This document shows positions 28,898 through 38,342 of a DNA stretch of 64,000 nt, one piece after another. The DNA is taken from contig LYSY01000002.1 of the NCBI GenBank assembly GCA_001657395.1, positions 682,001-746,000 of the forward strand, given 5' to 3'. The translations under genes and the position numbers were made by a program. Origin of the DNA: Rhodospirillales bacterium BBD 1991-14 (GTDB lineage: Bacteria; Pseudomonadota; Alphaproteobacteria; Kiloniellales; Kiloniellaceae). Each line of letters opens with the position of its first letter. The stretch's first letter is position 1. Under the pieces are notes generated by a model. It was not told the DNA's origin, did no database searches, and worked only from the letters and a program-made list of their open reading frames with translations.

Positions 28898-30358
28898 ATG
28901 GCTTCCTTGATGACGGTCTTCGGGCGAAACGCAGGCTTTCTGCGCCGCCGCGCCGCTCTGGCGATCACTGCTGCGACGGTCCTGGCCGCATCCGCTCTGC
29001 CGGCGGTGGCTCAGGAGGCGCGCCTGACGGCGGAGGGGCGCGAGGCCCTGGCGCTGACGATCTACGAGCAGGACCTGGCGCTGGTCAGCGAGCAGCGGCG
29101 CGTGAACCTGGCTGCCGGCGAGTCCCGGCTGGCGATCGAGGATGTGAGCAACCTGCTGCGGCCGGAGACCGTGTTGCTGGGCGGTGCGGGCTTGCAGGTT
29201 CTGGAACAGAGCTTCGTTGCCGATCTGCTGACCCCGCAGCGGCTTCTGGAAGCCTCCCTCGGCAAGACCGTCCGCCTCATCCGGACCCACCCGGAAACCG
29301 GTGCGGACACGGTCTTCGACGCCGAGGTGCTCTCCCTGGCCGGCGGGCTGGTACTGCGGGTGGACGGACAGATCGAAATCTCACCCCCGGGGCGCATCGC
29401 CTTTGCGGAGCTGCCGCCGGGCCTGCGCAGCGAACCGGCGCTGCTTGCCCGATTGGCCGGCCAGACGGCGGGGGAACAGGCCCTGCAGCTTGCCTATCTG
29501 ACCTCGGGCCTGTCCTGGCGCGCCGACTATGTGGCGCGGCTGAACGAGGCCGACGACACCCTCGACCTCCAGGCCCTCGCCACCCTGACCAACGCCACGC
29601 GCAGCGACTTCCCGGCGGCAGACCTGCGGCTGGTGGCGGGCCAGGTGAATCAGTCGGCCCGCCCGCTGATGATGGCGCGGCAGGAAATGGACGCGGCCCT
29701 GCCCCAGGCCATGGCGGTGCCGGCCGACATGGCGCGCGCGCCGCAGTCGGCCTCCGACCGCTATGTCTATACCGTGGCCCTGCCGGTCACCCTGCTGCGC
29801 GGCGAGACCAAGCAGGTGCCGCTGATGAGCGCCGCCGGGGTCACGGTCGCCCGCGAGTACCGCTTCGACGGCCTGGCCGTCGGCAACCCCAGCATCGAGG
29901 AAGTCGGACCGGTCTCCGCCGCCCTGATCATGGAATTGGAGAACTCCGCCGATCTGGGCCTCGGCGCCCCCCTGCCGTCGGGGGTGGTGCGGATCTACGG
30001 GCCCGGGCCCGGCGGCCAGCCCCTGTTCCTGGGTGAAGACCGCATGGCCCAGACGCCGGAGGGCGAAACCGCGCGGCTCAGCCTGGGCCGGGCCTTCGAC
30101 GTCACCGCGCGGGCGACGCGCACGGCCTTTGAGCGGCTGTCCCAGCGCAGCTACGAGACCGGCCAGCGCATTGTCGTGAAGAACGCCAAGGCCGAGGCGG
30201 TGGAGGTGCTGGTCGGCGGCAGCCTGCCCCAGGGCTGGTCGATGCTGGAGGAAAGCGCGGCCCACGAGAAGGAAAGCGCCAACCGCATCGTCTGGCGCCT
30301 GCAGGTCCCGGCAGGCGGCGAGGCGGAGGTCAGCTACCGGATCAGAGTATCGAATTAA
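28898..30358 (+). CDS. exported DUF4139 domain protein
   Basis: 486 residues. Signal peptide: RRRAALAITAATVLAASALPAVAQ. The N-terminal part (LTIYEQDLALVSEQRRVNLAAGESRLAIEDVSNLLRPETVLL) and the C-terminal beta domain (YVYTVALPVTLLRGETKQVPLM ... GRAFDVTARATRT ... VSYRIRVSN) match the DUF4139 layout. The role of the family is not established; members are periplasmic and related at a distance to the mucoidy inhibitor A group. GAGG stands 11 bases before ATG. An AT-rich hairpin follows the gene. Confidence 0.8.
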   Translation: MASLMTVFGRNAGFLRRRAALAITAATVLAASALPAVAQEARLTAEGREALALTIYEQDLALVSEQRRVNLAAGESRLAIEDVSNLLRPETVLLGGAGLQVLEQSFVADLLTPQRLLEASLGKTVRLIRTHPETGADTVFDAEVLSLAGGLVLRVDGQIEISPPGRIAFAELPPGLRSEPALLARLAGQTAGEQALQLAYLTSGLSWRADYVARLNEADDTLDLQALATLTNATRSDFPAADLRLVAGQVNQSARPLMMARQEMDAALPQAMAVPADMARAPQSASDRYVYTVALPVTLLRGETKQVPLMSAAGVTVAREYRFDGLAVGNPSIEEVGPVSAALIMELENSADLGLGAPLPSGVVRIYGPGPGGQPLFLGEDRMAQTPEGETARLSLGRAFDVTARATRTAFERLSQRSYETGQRIVVKNAKAEAVEVLVGGSLPQGWSMLEESAAHEKESANRIVWRLQVPAGGEAEVSYRIRVSN

Positions 30359-30366
30359 GCAATTTC

Positions 30367-30399
30367 GAGTTAATAGTAGGTTTTCTGCTAAATTAACTC
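30367..30399. terminator. bidirectional hairpin between DUF4139 gene and rmuC
   Basis: GAGTTAATAGTAG and CTGCTAAATTAACTC pair around GTTTT in an unusually AT-rich gap between two convergent genes, with A/T runs on both sides (TTTC before, AAAATAA after). It fits a shared terminator. Confidence 0.6.
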
Positions 30400-30412
30400 A
30401 AAATAAGTCAAT

Positions 30413-31546
30413 TCAATGCTTGGTGATCTGCGGCGGCGGGGCTGAGGCCGGTTCTAGGGCGGCCGCCGGGTTGTCGTCCTCCAGCTCCAGCTCCCCGATC
30501 TTCTCGCCGCGGCGCAGGATCTTGCCGGAGGAGGTCCGGATCTCGTGGATGTCCCGGCGGGCCATCTCGAAGTGGCTCTCCAGGTTGTTCACCCGTTTGT
30601 CCAGGCGCAGGACGTCGCCCATCATCTTCTCCACCTCGGTCTGGATGATGCCGGCCTGTTCGCGCATGCGCACGTCCTTCAGCACCGCCCTGACCGTGTG
30701 CAGGGTCGCCATCAGGGTGGTGGGGGAGACGATCCAGACCCGCGCCTTGTAGGACTCCTCGACGACGCTGCGGAAATTGGCGTGGAGTTCGGCGTAGACC
30801 GCCTCGCTGGGCAGGAACAGCAGCGCCGACTCCGCCGTCTCGCCGGCCAGGATGTAGCGTGCCGCGATGTCCTGGACGTGGCGCTTCAGATCCTGGGCGA
30901 AGGCGCGGCGGGCAGGCGCCAGGGCGGCCTCGTCGCTGCCGGCCGCGCGCAGCGCCTCATAGCTTTCCAGCGGGAACTTGGCGTCGATGGCGATCGATCC
31001 CGGCGGATTGGGCAGCTTCAGCAGGCAGTCGGGCCGCCGGCCGTTGCCCAGCGTCGCCTGGAAGGCGTAGGCCGAGGGCGGCAGCGCCGCCTCCACCAGG
31101 TCGCGCAGCTGCACCTCGCCGAAGGCGCCGCGCGCCTGCTTGTTGGCCAGGATGTCCTGCAGGCCCACCATCTGGCCGGACAGCTCGGCCAGGTTCTGCT
31201 GCGCCTTGTCAATCACCGCCAGGCGCTCGCGCAGCTCGGTCAGGGTGGTCTGGCTCTTGGTCGCGCTCTCGTTCAGGCGGTCGCCGACGCGCTTGGAGAA
31301 GCTCTCCAGCCGCTCCTCCACCGCCTTGGCCATCTGGCGTTCCTGGGCCTGAAGCTGATCGGTGATCCGGGCCTGCACCGCCGCCTGGCTTTCCGCCATC
31401 TGGGCCAAGCGGCCGGTAAGGGCGGCCAGTTCGCTTTCGCGCTCGCCCTCCTGGGCCGGGCGCCGCCGCTCCCGCAGCAGGAACAAGCCCAGAACGACTG
31501 CGACGGCCGTCGCCGCAGCGGCAACGAGAATCACAAGGGAATCCAT
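30413..31546 (-). CDS. rmuC: DNA recombination protein RmuC
   Basis: 377 residues from ATG 31546; the frame is open to 31591 but the longer N-terminus is not typical. One N-terminal membrane helix (LVILVAAAATAVAVVLGLFLL) is followed by a long coiled coil (about residues 35-130) and the RmuC nuclease-like core: KQARGAFGEVQLRDLVEAALPPSAY, RPDCLLKLPNPPGSIAIDAKFPLESYEAL, FLPSEAVYAEL. RmuC limits inversions at short inverted repeats. It converges on the DUF4139 gene. Confidence 0.92.
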   Translation of the reverse strand: MDSLVILVAAAATAVAVVLGLFLLRERRRPAQEGERESELAALTGRLAQMAESQAAVQARITDQLQAQERQMAKAVEERLESFSKRVGDRLNESATKSQTTLTELRERLAVIDKAQQNLAELSGQMVGLQDILANKQARGAFGEVQLRDLVEAALPPSAYAFQATLGNGRRPDCLLKLPNPPGSIAIDAKFPLESYEALRAAGSDEAALAPARRAFAQDLKRHVQDIAARYILAGETAESALLFLPSEAVYAELHANFRSVVEESYKARVWIVSPTTLMATLHTVRAVLKDVRMREQAGIIQTEVEKMMGDVLRLDKRVNNLESHFEMARRDIHEIRTSSGKILRRGEKIGELELEDDNPAAALEPASAPPPQITKH

Positions 31547-31786
31547 GGTGCGACTCCGAAAGAGAACAGAACGCGAATCGAAGATTAGCACAGCACGTCA
31601 CTCCGGCCTAAGCAAGCCGCCCGGGCGGACTGTCCGTCGCGCTCGCCTCCGATCCCTTCAACCCCCCAACGCCCTGACCCCCCAATGCCTTGACCCTGGG
31701 CCCTGCAGGCAATACCTAGTGCCTGTCGGGCGCGCCGCGGCAGCGCCCGGAACCGGCAGACCCCCAGCAACCCCAGCGATCCGACC

Positions 31787-32323
31787 ATGGCCCTGCTTCC
31801 CATCATCACCGCCCCCGATCCGCGCCTGAAAAAGGTCTGCGCGCCCGTGGAGGCGGTGGACGACGAGATCCGCCGGCTGATGGATGACATGCTGGAGACC
31901 ATGTACAACGCCCCGGGCATCGGCCTGGCGGCGCCGCAGGTGGGGGTGCTGAAGCGGGTGATCGTGGTCGACGTCGCCGGCGAAGACGAGGAACGGGCGC
32001 CGCTGTTCATGGCCAATCCGGAACTCACCTCGGTCTCCGACGACGACTCCAGCTACGAGGAAGGCTGTCTCTCACTGCCGGAGCACTATGGCGACGTGGT
32101 CCGCCCGGCGGCCATCACGGTGCGCTACCTGGACCGCGAAAACGAGATCCGCGAACTGAAGGCCGAGGGCCTGCTGGCTACCTGCATCCAGCACGAGATG
32201 GATCACCTGGAAGGCATCCTCTTCGTCGATCACATGACCGCGCTGAAGCGCAACATGATCCTCCGCAAGCTCTTGAAGGCCAAGAAGGCGGACAAGCCGC
32301 TGGCGAGCTACGCCACGGCCTGA
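31787..32323 (+). CDS. def: peptide deformylase
   Basis: 178 residues with the three PDF motifs in order: [15 protein letters not shown] and QHEMDHLEG, which supply the Cys and two His metal ligands and catalytic Glu. It removes the formyl group from nascent N-termini. It leads def-fmt-truA; fmt begins 10 bases downstream. Confidence 0.96.
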   Translation: MALLPIITAPDPRLKKVCAPVEAVDDEIRRLMDDMLETMYNAPGIGLAAPQVGVLKRVIVVDVAGEDEERAPLFMANPELTSVSDDDSSYEEGCLSLPEHYGDVVRPAAITVRYLDRENEIRELKAEGLLATCIQHEMDHLEGILFVDHMTALKRNMILRKLLKAKKADKPLASYATA

Positions 32324-32333
32324 GTCCGGCCCG

Positions 32334-33335
32334 ATGGCCCCGCAATCGGGAAACAGCACCCGTTCCTCAGGGAGCCGCCAGGGCAAGCCTCTGCGGCTGG
32401 CCTTCATGGGAACCCCGGACTTCGCGCTGCCGGCGCTGGAGGCCATCGCCGAGGCAGGGCACGAAATCGTGGCCGTCTACAGCCAGCCGCCGCGCCCGGC
32501 CGGGCGTGGGCAGAAGTTCCGCCCCTCTCCCGTCCAGGCCCTCGCCGATTCCCGCGGCTGGCCGGTTCGAACGCTGAAGACCCTGCGCACCGAAGCTGCG
32601 GCCCGCGCCTTTGCGGACCTGCATCTCGACGCGGCGGTGGTGGCGGCCTATGGCCTCATCCTTCCCGCTGCCATCCTCTCGGCACCGCGCTTCGGCTGTC
32701 TGAACATCCACGCTTCCCTGCTGCCGCGCTGGCGCGGGGCGGCCCCTATCCAGCGGGCCATCCTGGCCGGCGACCAGAAGACCGGGATCACCATCATGCA
32801 GATGGACGAGGGCCTCGATACCGGCGCCATCCTGCTGCAGCAAAGCCTCGCCATCGGGCCGGACACCAATGCCCAGCAACTCCACGACGCGCTTGCCGAA
32901 CTGGGGGGGCGGCTCATCGTCGAGGCCCTGGCCGGCGTCGCGCGCGGGCGCCTGCAGGCACAGCCGCAGCCGGCCTTCGGCGTCACCTATGCCGAAAAGC
33001 TGGAGAAAAGCGAAGGCCGGCTGGACTGGTCCGAGCCGGCTGCGGAGCTGGACCGCCGTGTCAGGGCCTTCACGCCCTGGCCCGGTGCCTTTTTCGAGGT
33101 GGAGCACGACGGCAAGGCGGAACGGGTGAAGGTGCTGGCCGCCACCCCCCTGCCGCAGGGCGGGCGGCCCGGCGCGGTGCTGGACCAGGCCCCCACCATC
33201 GCCTGCGGTGCCGGCGCTTTGCGCCTGCTGCAGGTTCAGCGCGCCGGGCGCGCGGCGATGTCGGCGGAGGCTTTCCTGCGCGGCTTCGATCTGCCCACCG
33301 GCAGCCGTCTGCCGCTTGCCGCATCCGCCGGGTAG
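32334..33335 (+). CDS. fmt: methionyl-tRNA formyltransferase
   Basis: 333 residues. After an Arg/Ser-rich tail of about 20 residues the formyltransferase domain begins [19 protein letters not shown], with the catalytic region [21 protein letters not shown] (Asn-His...Asp later in [10 protein letters not shown]). The C-terminal OB-fold tRNA-binding domain starts around [12 protein letters not shown]. It formylates initiator Met-tRNA. Part of def-fmt-truA; the truA GTG lies 8 bases on. Confidence 0.95.
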   Translation: MAPQSGNSTRSSGSRQGKPLRLAFMGTPDFALPALEAIAEAGHEIVAVYSQPPRPAGRGQKFRPSPVQALADSRGWPVRTLKTLRTEAAARAFADLHLDAAVVAAYGLILPAAILSAPRFGCLNIHASLLPRWRGAAPIQRAILAGDQKTGITIMQMDEGLDTGAILLQQSLAIGPDTNAQQLHDALAELGGRLIVEALAGVARGRLQAQPQPAFGVTYAEKLEKSEGRLDWSEPAAELDRRVRAFTPWPGAFFEVEHDGKAERVKVLAATPLPQGGRPGAVLDQAPTIACGAGALRLLQVQRAGRAAMSAEAFLRGFDLPTGSRLPLAASAG

Positions 33336-33343
33336 CCGCCGGC

Positions 33344-34126
33344 GTGTCGCGCTTTCAGATCATCGTCGAATACGACGGCGGCGCCTTCGTCGGCTGGCAG
33401 CGCCAGACCAACGGCCCTTCGGTGCAGGCCGCCTTGGAAGAGGCCGTGACCCGCTTTTGCGGCGAGACCGTGCTGGTGGAAGGGGCGGGGCGCACCGATG
33501 CCGGGGTCCACGCCTTGGCACAGTCGGCGCACCTGGATCTGGCGAAAGAGGCGGAGCCGGAGCGGGTGATGGCCGCCCTGAACTTTCATCTGAAGCCGCT
33601 GCCGGTGGCGGTGCTGGCGGTACGCCGCGTGCCGGCGGACTTTCACGCCCGCTTTTCCGCCGACCGCCGCGCCTATCTCTACCGCATCGTCAACCGCCGG
33701 GCGCCCCTGGCGCTGGAGCGGGGCCAGGCCTGGTTCGTGCCCCAGCCGCTGGATGCCGCGGCCATGCATGCGGCGGCCCAGGTTCTGGTGGGCCACCACG
33801 ACTTCACGTCGTTCCGGGCCAGCGAGTGCCAGGCCAAGTCGCCGGTGAAAACCCTCGACCGCCTGGATGTCACGGCGACATCCGATGCCTTCGGCCAGGC
33901 AATCGAAATCCATGCCGAGGCGCGCTCCTTCCTGCATCACCAGATCCGCAACTTCGCCGGTTCGCTGAAGCTGGTGGGCGAGGGCAAGTGGAGCGCCCGG
34001 GACCTGCGCGGGGCCCTGGAGGCGTGCGACCGCGCGGCGGCGGGTCCGACGGCGCCGGCCTGCGGCCTCTTTCTCACCGAGGTCGGCTACCCTGACGACG
34101 CTTTCGAGATCTCTCAGAGGGACTGA
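33344..34126 (+). CDS. truA: tRNA pseudouridine(38-40) synthase
   Basis: 260 residues from GTG 33344. [19 protein letters not shown] opens the RNA-binding fold, the catalytic Asp is in [15 protein letters not shown], and SFLHHQIRN is the conserved C-terminal motif. It modifies the anticodon arm of many tRNAs. It converges with dapE, leaving three bases. Confidence 0.95.
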   Translation: MSRFQIIVEYDGGAFVGWQRQTNGPSVQAALEEAVTRFCGETVLVEGAGRTDAGVHALAQSAHLDLAKEAEPERVMAALNFHLKPLPVAVLAVRRVPADFHARFSADRRAYLYRIVNRRAPLALERGQAWFVPQPLDAAAMHAAAQVLVGHHDFTSFRASECQAKSPVKTLDRLDVTATSDAFGQAIEIHAEARSFLHHQIRNFAGSLKLVGEGKWSARDLRGALEACDRAAAGPTAPACGLFLTEVGYPDDAFEISQRD

Positions 34127-34129
34127 CCG

Positions 34130-35299
34130 TCAGCCGGCGGCGTGGCGCTCCAGCAGGCTGCGGTAGATCGCCGTCAGCGCCGTGAGGTCTTCCAGGCTGA
34201 CGTTCTCGTCCACCTTGTGGGCGGTGGCGTTCAAGAGACCCAGTTCGGCCACGGTGCAGTGGTCCTTGATGAAGCGGGCGTCGGAGGTGCCGCCGCTGGT
34301 GCCCAGCTCTGGCGGCTTGCCGGTGATTTCCTCCACCGCCGCCGAGACCAGGTCGCTCCAGGGACCGGGCGGGCAGAGGAAGGACTCGCCGGAGACCCGG
34401 ATCTTCAGGTCGTAGGCCGCACCCCGCGAGGCGTCGAGCGCCCGGTCCAGGCGTTCGCGGATCCAGCGTTCCACCGCCGCGCTGTCATAGAGGTTGTTGA
34501 AGCGCACGTTGAAGCGCGCCTCGGCCGCCGCCGGGATCACGTTGGTGGTGGCATTGCCGACATCGACGGAGGTGATCTGAAGGCTGGAGGGCGGGAAGTG
34601 CGCATTGCCGCCGTCCAGCGCTTCGCCGATCAGCGCGTCCAGCATGCGCGTCAGGTGGTGCAGCGGGTTGTCGGCCAGGTGGGGGTAGGCGGTGTGGCCC
34701 TGGGTGCCGGAGACCGAGAGCCGGGCGTTCAGGCTGCCGCGGCGGCCGATCTTCACCATGTCCGCCAGGGCTTCGTTGCTGGTGGGCTCGCCGACCAGGC
34801 AGCTGTCCAGCGTCTCGCCCTGTTCGCCCAGCCAGCGCAGCACCTTGCGGGTGCCGTTGATGGCCTCGCCCTCCTCGTCGCAGGTGATGAGCAGGGAGAG
34901 CGAGCCTTTCGGTGTGCCGCCCTCCGCCAGGAAGCCGCTGACGGCGGCGACGAAAGCGGCGATCGAGCCTTTCATGTCTACCGCGCCGCGGCCGTAGAGC
35001 CGGCCGTCGCGGACCTCGGCGGCGAAGGGGTCGACGCTCCAGTCGTCGGGGTTGCCCACCGGGACCACGTCGTTGTGGCCGGCAAAGCAGAGGTTGGGAC
35101 CGCTGTCGCCCAGGCGGGCGTAGAGGTTGTCGACCTCGGCGCTGTTCTCCTCGGCAAAGGGCAGGCGGTGACAGGTGAAGCCGAGCCCCTCCAGCACGTC
35201 GCCCAGAACGTCCAGGCTGCCGGCCTCCGCCGGGGTGACGCTGGGACAGCGGATCAGCGCCTGCGCCAGCTCGAGCGTATCGATCTTCGCTGCCACCAT
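34130..35299 (-). CDS. dapE: succinyl-diaminopimelate desuccinylase
   Basis: 389 residues from ATG 35299; the longer open frame above overlaps dapD. M20 metallopeptidase motifs: [22 protein letters not shown] (His and Asp metal ligands), [10 protein letters not shown], and [15 protein letters not shown] (catalytic Glu). It converts N-succinyl-LL-diaminopimelate to LL-DAP in lysine and peptidoglycan synthesis. It follows dapD by 10 bases in one transcript. Confidence 0.95.
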   Translation of the reverse strand: MVAAKIDTLELAQALIRCPSVTPAEAGSLDVLGDVLEGLGFTCHRLPFAEENSAEVDNLYARLGDSGPNLCFAGHNDVVPVGNPDDWSVDPFAAEVRDGRLYGRGAVDMKGSIAAFVAAVSGFLAEGGTPKGSLSLLITCDEEGEAINGTRKVLRWLGEQGETLDSCLVGEPTSNEALADMVKIGRRGSLNARLSVSGTQGHTAYPHLADNPLHHLTRMLDALIGEALDGGNAHFPPSSLQITSVDVGNATTNVIPAAAEARFNVRFNNLYDSAAVERWIRERLDRALDASRGAAYDLKIRVSGESFLCPPGPWSDLVSAAVEEITGKPPELGTSGGTSDARFIKDHCTVAELGLLNATAHKVDENVSLEDLTALTAIYRSLLERHAAG

Positions 35300-35309
35300 G
35301 GGCCTGGGC

Positions 35310-36155
35310 TCAGTCGCGCAGCAGGTCGTTGATCGAGGTCTTGGCGCGGGTGCGCTCGTCGACCTGCTTGATGATGACCGCGCAGTAGAGGCTCGGACCC
35401 GGGCTGCCGTCGGGCAGCGGCTTGCCCGGCAGGCTGCCGGGAACGACGACGGAATAGGCCGGCACCCGGCCCATGAAGACCTCGCCGCTGTTGCGGTCGA
35501 CGATCTTGGTGGAGGCGCCGATGTAGACGCCCATAGAGAGGACCGAGCCCTCTTCGACCACCACACCCTCGACCACCTCCGAGCGGGCGCCGACGAAGCA
35601 GTTGTCCTCGATGATCACCGGACCGGCCTGCAGCGGCTCCAGCACGCCGCCGATCCCCGCCCCGCCGGAGAGGTGCACGTTCTTGCCGATCTGGGCGCAG
35701 GAGCCGACGGTCGCCCAGGTATCCACCATGGTGCCGGAGTCCACATAGGCGCCCAGGTTGACGAAGCTCGGCATCAGAACCACGCCGGGGGCGATGTAGG
35801 CGGAGTGGCGCACGGTGCAGTTGGGAACGGCGCGGAAGCCGGCGTCGCGGAAGCGGTTCTCGCCCCAGCCCGCGAACTTCGACGGCACCTTGTCCCACCA
35901 GGCGGTTGCCTGGCCCGGGCCGCCGGCAATCAGCCCCATGTCGTTGAGACGGAAGGACAGCAGCACCGCCTTCTTCAGCCACTGGTTTACCTGCCAGCCG
36001 TCGCTGCCCTTTTCGGCGACGCGGAAGCTGCCGGAATCCAACCCCTCCAGCGCCGCGGTCACTGCATCGCGGATCTCGCCGGTGGTTCCCGTGTTGACCG
36101 ACTCGCGGTCTTCCCAGGCATTCTCGATGATGCCCTTCAACTGGTCACTTTGCAT
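35310..36155 (-). CDS. dapD: tetrahydrodipicolinate N-succinyltransferase
   Basis: 281 residues. The N-terminal helical part ([27 protein letters not shown]) is followed by left-handed beta-helix hexapeptide repeats ([35 protein letters not shown]) and the conserved [19 protein letters not shown]. It makes N-succinyl-2-amino-6-oxopimelate, the substrate chain later used by DapE, encoded 10 bases downstream. Confidence 0.96.
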   Translation of the reverse strand: MQSDQLKGIIENAWEDRESVNTGTTGEIRDAVTAALEGLDSGSFRVAEKGSDGWQVNQWLKKAVLLSFRLNDMGLIAGGPGQATAWWDKVPSKFAGWGENRFRDAGFRAVPNCTVRHSAYIAPGVVLMPSFVNLGAYVDSGTMVDTWATVGSCAQIGKNVHLSGGAGIGGVLEPLQAGPVIIEDNCFVGARSEVVEGVVVEEGSVLSMGVYIGASTKIVDRNSGEVFMGRVPAYSVVVPGSLPGKPLPDGSPGPSLYCAVIIKQVDERTRAKTSINDLLRD

Positions 36156-36578
36156 GGGGGTCCTGCAGCTTGGTTCAGGCGGTGAATGGGGTATAAATGC
36201 CCATGTAACAGATACCTGGGAACATGCGGTAGGCGTGGCGTCCTGTCAATTGCGCACCCCTTGCTGCCTGCGACTGGCCGGGCGGTCCTGGCGCGCCCCT
36301 GAGCGCGCCTTCGGCCGGCCCCCGAACCGCGCCCAGGGTTAGCCGAAGGTTAAGGGCTTGAACCCTGGGTCGAACTTCGCTGATGGCGTGTGCATGTCCC
36401 AATTTGGACACGCAGGAATGGCCGTATCGCAGGGGTTTCGGCCTCTCCACTTAAGCGCATCTTAACGGCAGGTGGCGCATTTTAGGGGCGTCCAATCACA
36501 CCGCCTGATCACACTGCCTGATCACGCTGCCAGATCACACGGCCGGATGACGCGGGCCGTGGCCGAAAAGGGGGTCTC
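36156..36578. other. 423-base divergent gap dapD / diguanylate cyclase
   Basis: No coding frame. It contains a small inverted repeat TGTCC-N6-GGACA around 36396-36411 and, close to the cyclase start, four 13-bp tandem repeats described separately. No clear promoter was resolved. Confidence 0.5.
36495..36546. repeat. four tandem 13-bp repeats before the diguanylate cyclase
   Basis: ATCACACCGCCTG, ATCACACTGCCTG, ATCACGCTGCCAG and ATCACACGGCCGG follow each other without gaps (36495-36546), ending 32 bases before the start codon of the GGDEF gene. The 13-bp period and the constant ATCAC look like repeated binding sites or a slippage-prone microsatellite in the leader. Confidence 0.85.
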
Positions 36579-38342
36579 ATGGCAAGGTCGCCCGCTAAGA
36601 GCGGCCCCACACAAGATGCCGGCCTGCAGGGCAGCTACCAGCAGATCCTCGAAGATGCGGCGCCTCCCGCGTTGTTCGGCGCCCATGGCGCTTTGGAGCT
36701 CTATCCCGGTGCCGTGCTGCTGGCGGGCCACAACGGCATCGTGCTGCATGCCAACGAGCTTGCAACGCCCATCGCGACGCTCCTGACCGCGGGCGGCCAC
36801 GAGGAGCTGCGCGAAGCCGTGCGCGCCGCCATTCTGGGAACCGCAGCCCAGGTCAACCCGCTGGTGGTGACCGCGATAGAGGGCGGCCGGTCCGTCGAGC
36901 GCGCCTTCGACGTTACCGTGCTGCCCTGGAGCGAAGGAACCGCAGCGCTCCTCCTTGGGCGCGACGTTACCCTGGAGCGCAGCCTGCGGTCCGCCCTGGT
37001 GGAGTCGCGCCAGCGCTACAAGGATCTGGTGGAGATCTCCAACGACTTCGCCTGGGAAACGGATGCCGAGGGCCGCTTTGCCTTCGTCTCGCCGCGCGGT
37101 GCGCTGGGCTATCAGGCTTCGGAACTGGTCGGGCGTCCGGCCAGCGATCTCTTGCTGGACGGCAAGCTTGCGGACAGGAGCCCTTTCACCGCCAAAGAGC
37201 CGTTCGACGAAGCCGAGATCTGGGTCCGCGATGCGGCCGGCGAGAGCCTTTGCCTGCTGTCGACCGTCCTGCCCCTGACGGCTGACGGCGGCGCCTGGCT
37301 GGGCGCGCGCGGGGTCTGCCGGGACATCACGGAGCTGCGCTGCCACGAGGCCGAACTTGCCGAGGCGCAGAACCGTGAGCGCCTGTTCTCCTACATCGTC
37401 AACATGGTGCGCCGGGAACTGGAGCCGCAGCGGATGTTGACCGCGACGGCGGAAGCGCTGCTTCCCGCGCTGGCGCTTACGGGCATATCCATTCATGCGC
37501 TGATCGAAGGGGAAATCGGCCAGCCGCTGGCGCAGGCCGGACAGGCGGTGGACAGCCATGATCTCTCCGCCCTCTCGGAGGTGCTGACGCCTGAGAAGCT
37601 CACTGCCGAGCTGGAGCGCAACAGCGGTGCCGTCCTCATCCGCGCGACCCAGTTTCGCGACGAGATGAACGGTCTGCTCTGCGTGTGGCGCGCCAGCGGC
37701 GGCCGCGGCTGGAACCAGGAGGACCGCAGCCTGCTCAACAACATCTCCGGACAGGTCGGCCTTGCCATCGAACAGCTGGCGCGGCAGACGGAGATGGAGG
37801 TCCTCTCCATGACCGATCCGCTCACCGGCCTGGACAACCGGCGCAGCTTCACCGCCAAGCTGGAGAAACGCGTGGCGGCGGACAGCGATGCGAAGGGCCC
37901 CGGAGCGCTTATCCCTGGGGCGCTGATCTATGTCGACCTCGACAACTTCAAGCAGGTCAACGATACCCACGGGCATCAGACCGGCGACGAGGCGCTGCTC
38001 GACGTCGCCGCTCTGCTGAAGGAACAGTCGCGCTCCGGCGATCTGGCGGCCCGCCTCGGCGGCGACGAGTTCGCGCTTTTCCTGGAGGGCATGGACCACG
38101 CCAAGGCTGAGCGCAAAGGCGAACAGCTGCTGAAGCTGGCCGAGCGTCTGCGCGGCTACTCCGGCGATGCCGATCATCCGCTGGGTTTTTCCCTGGGCAT
38201 CGCCATTCACGAACCCAGGAAGGGTGAGAGCCTCGAATCGCTTCTGCGCCGCGCCGACGAGGCGATGTACGGCGCCAAGCGGTCGGGCAAAAACGCGCTT
38301 CGACTGGCTGCGGCGTACGATCGCCGCAAGGCAGCCGACTGA
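36579..38342 (+). CDS. PAS domain diguanylate cyclase
   Basis: 587 residues. A degenerate PAS-like N-terminal region (about residues 40-135) and a clear PAS domain (YKDLVEISNDFAWETDAEGRFAFVSPRG, about 145) with PAC end (GARGVCRDITELR) precede a GAF-like helical region (about 270-400) and the GGDEF domain. The active site GGDEF is at residues 494-498 and the inhibitory I-site RSGD stands five residues before it, so the enzyme should make cyclic di-GMP under product control. No EAL domain. The stop overlaps the next start as TGATG, coupling it to the DUF2336 gene. Confidence 0.88.
   Translation: MARSPAKSGPTQDAGLQGSYQQILEDAAPPALFGAHGALELYPGAVLLAGHNGIVLHANELATPIATLLTAGGHEELREAVRAAILGTAAQVNPLVVTAIEGGRSVERAFDVTVLPWSEGTAALLLGRDVTLERSLRSALVESRQRYKDLVEISNDFAWETDAEGRFAFVSPRGALGYQASELVGRPASDLLLDGKLADRSPFTAKEPFDEAEIWVRDAAGESLCLLSTVLPLTADGGAWLGARGVCRDITELRCHEAELAEAQNRERLFSYIVNMVRRELEPQRMLTATAEALLPALALTGISIHALIEGEIGQPLAQAGQAVDSHDLSALSEVLTPEKLTAELERNSGAVLIRATQFRDEMNGLLCVWRASGGRGWNQEDRSLLNNISGQVGLAIEQLARQTEMEVLSMTDPLTGLDNRRSFTAKLEKRVAADSDAKGPGALIPGALIYVDLDNFKQVNDTHGHQTGDEALLDVAALLKEQSRSGDLAARLGGDEFALFLEGMDHAKAERKGEQLLKLAERLRGYSGDADHPLGFSLGIAIHEPRKGESLESLLRRADEAMYGAKRSGKNALRLAAAYDRRKAAD

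Noticed and set aside
36495-36546. CRISPR array from short regular repeats
   Set aside because: Repeats are contiguous 13-bp units without spacers and no cas genes are present.
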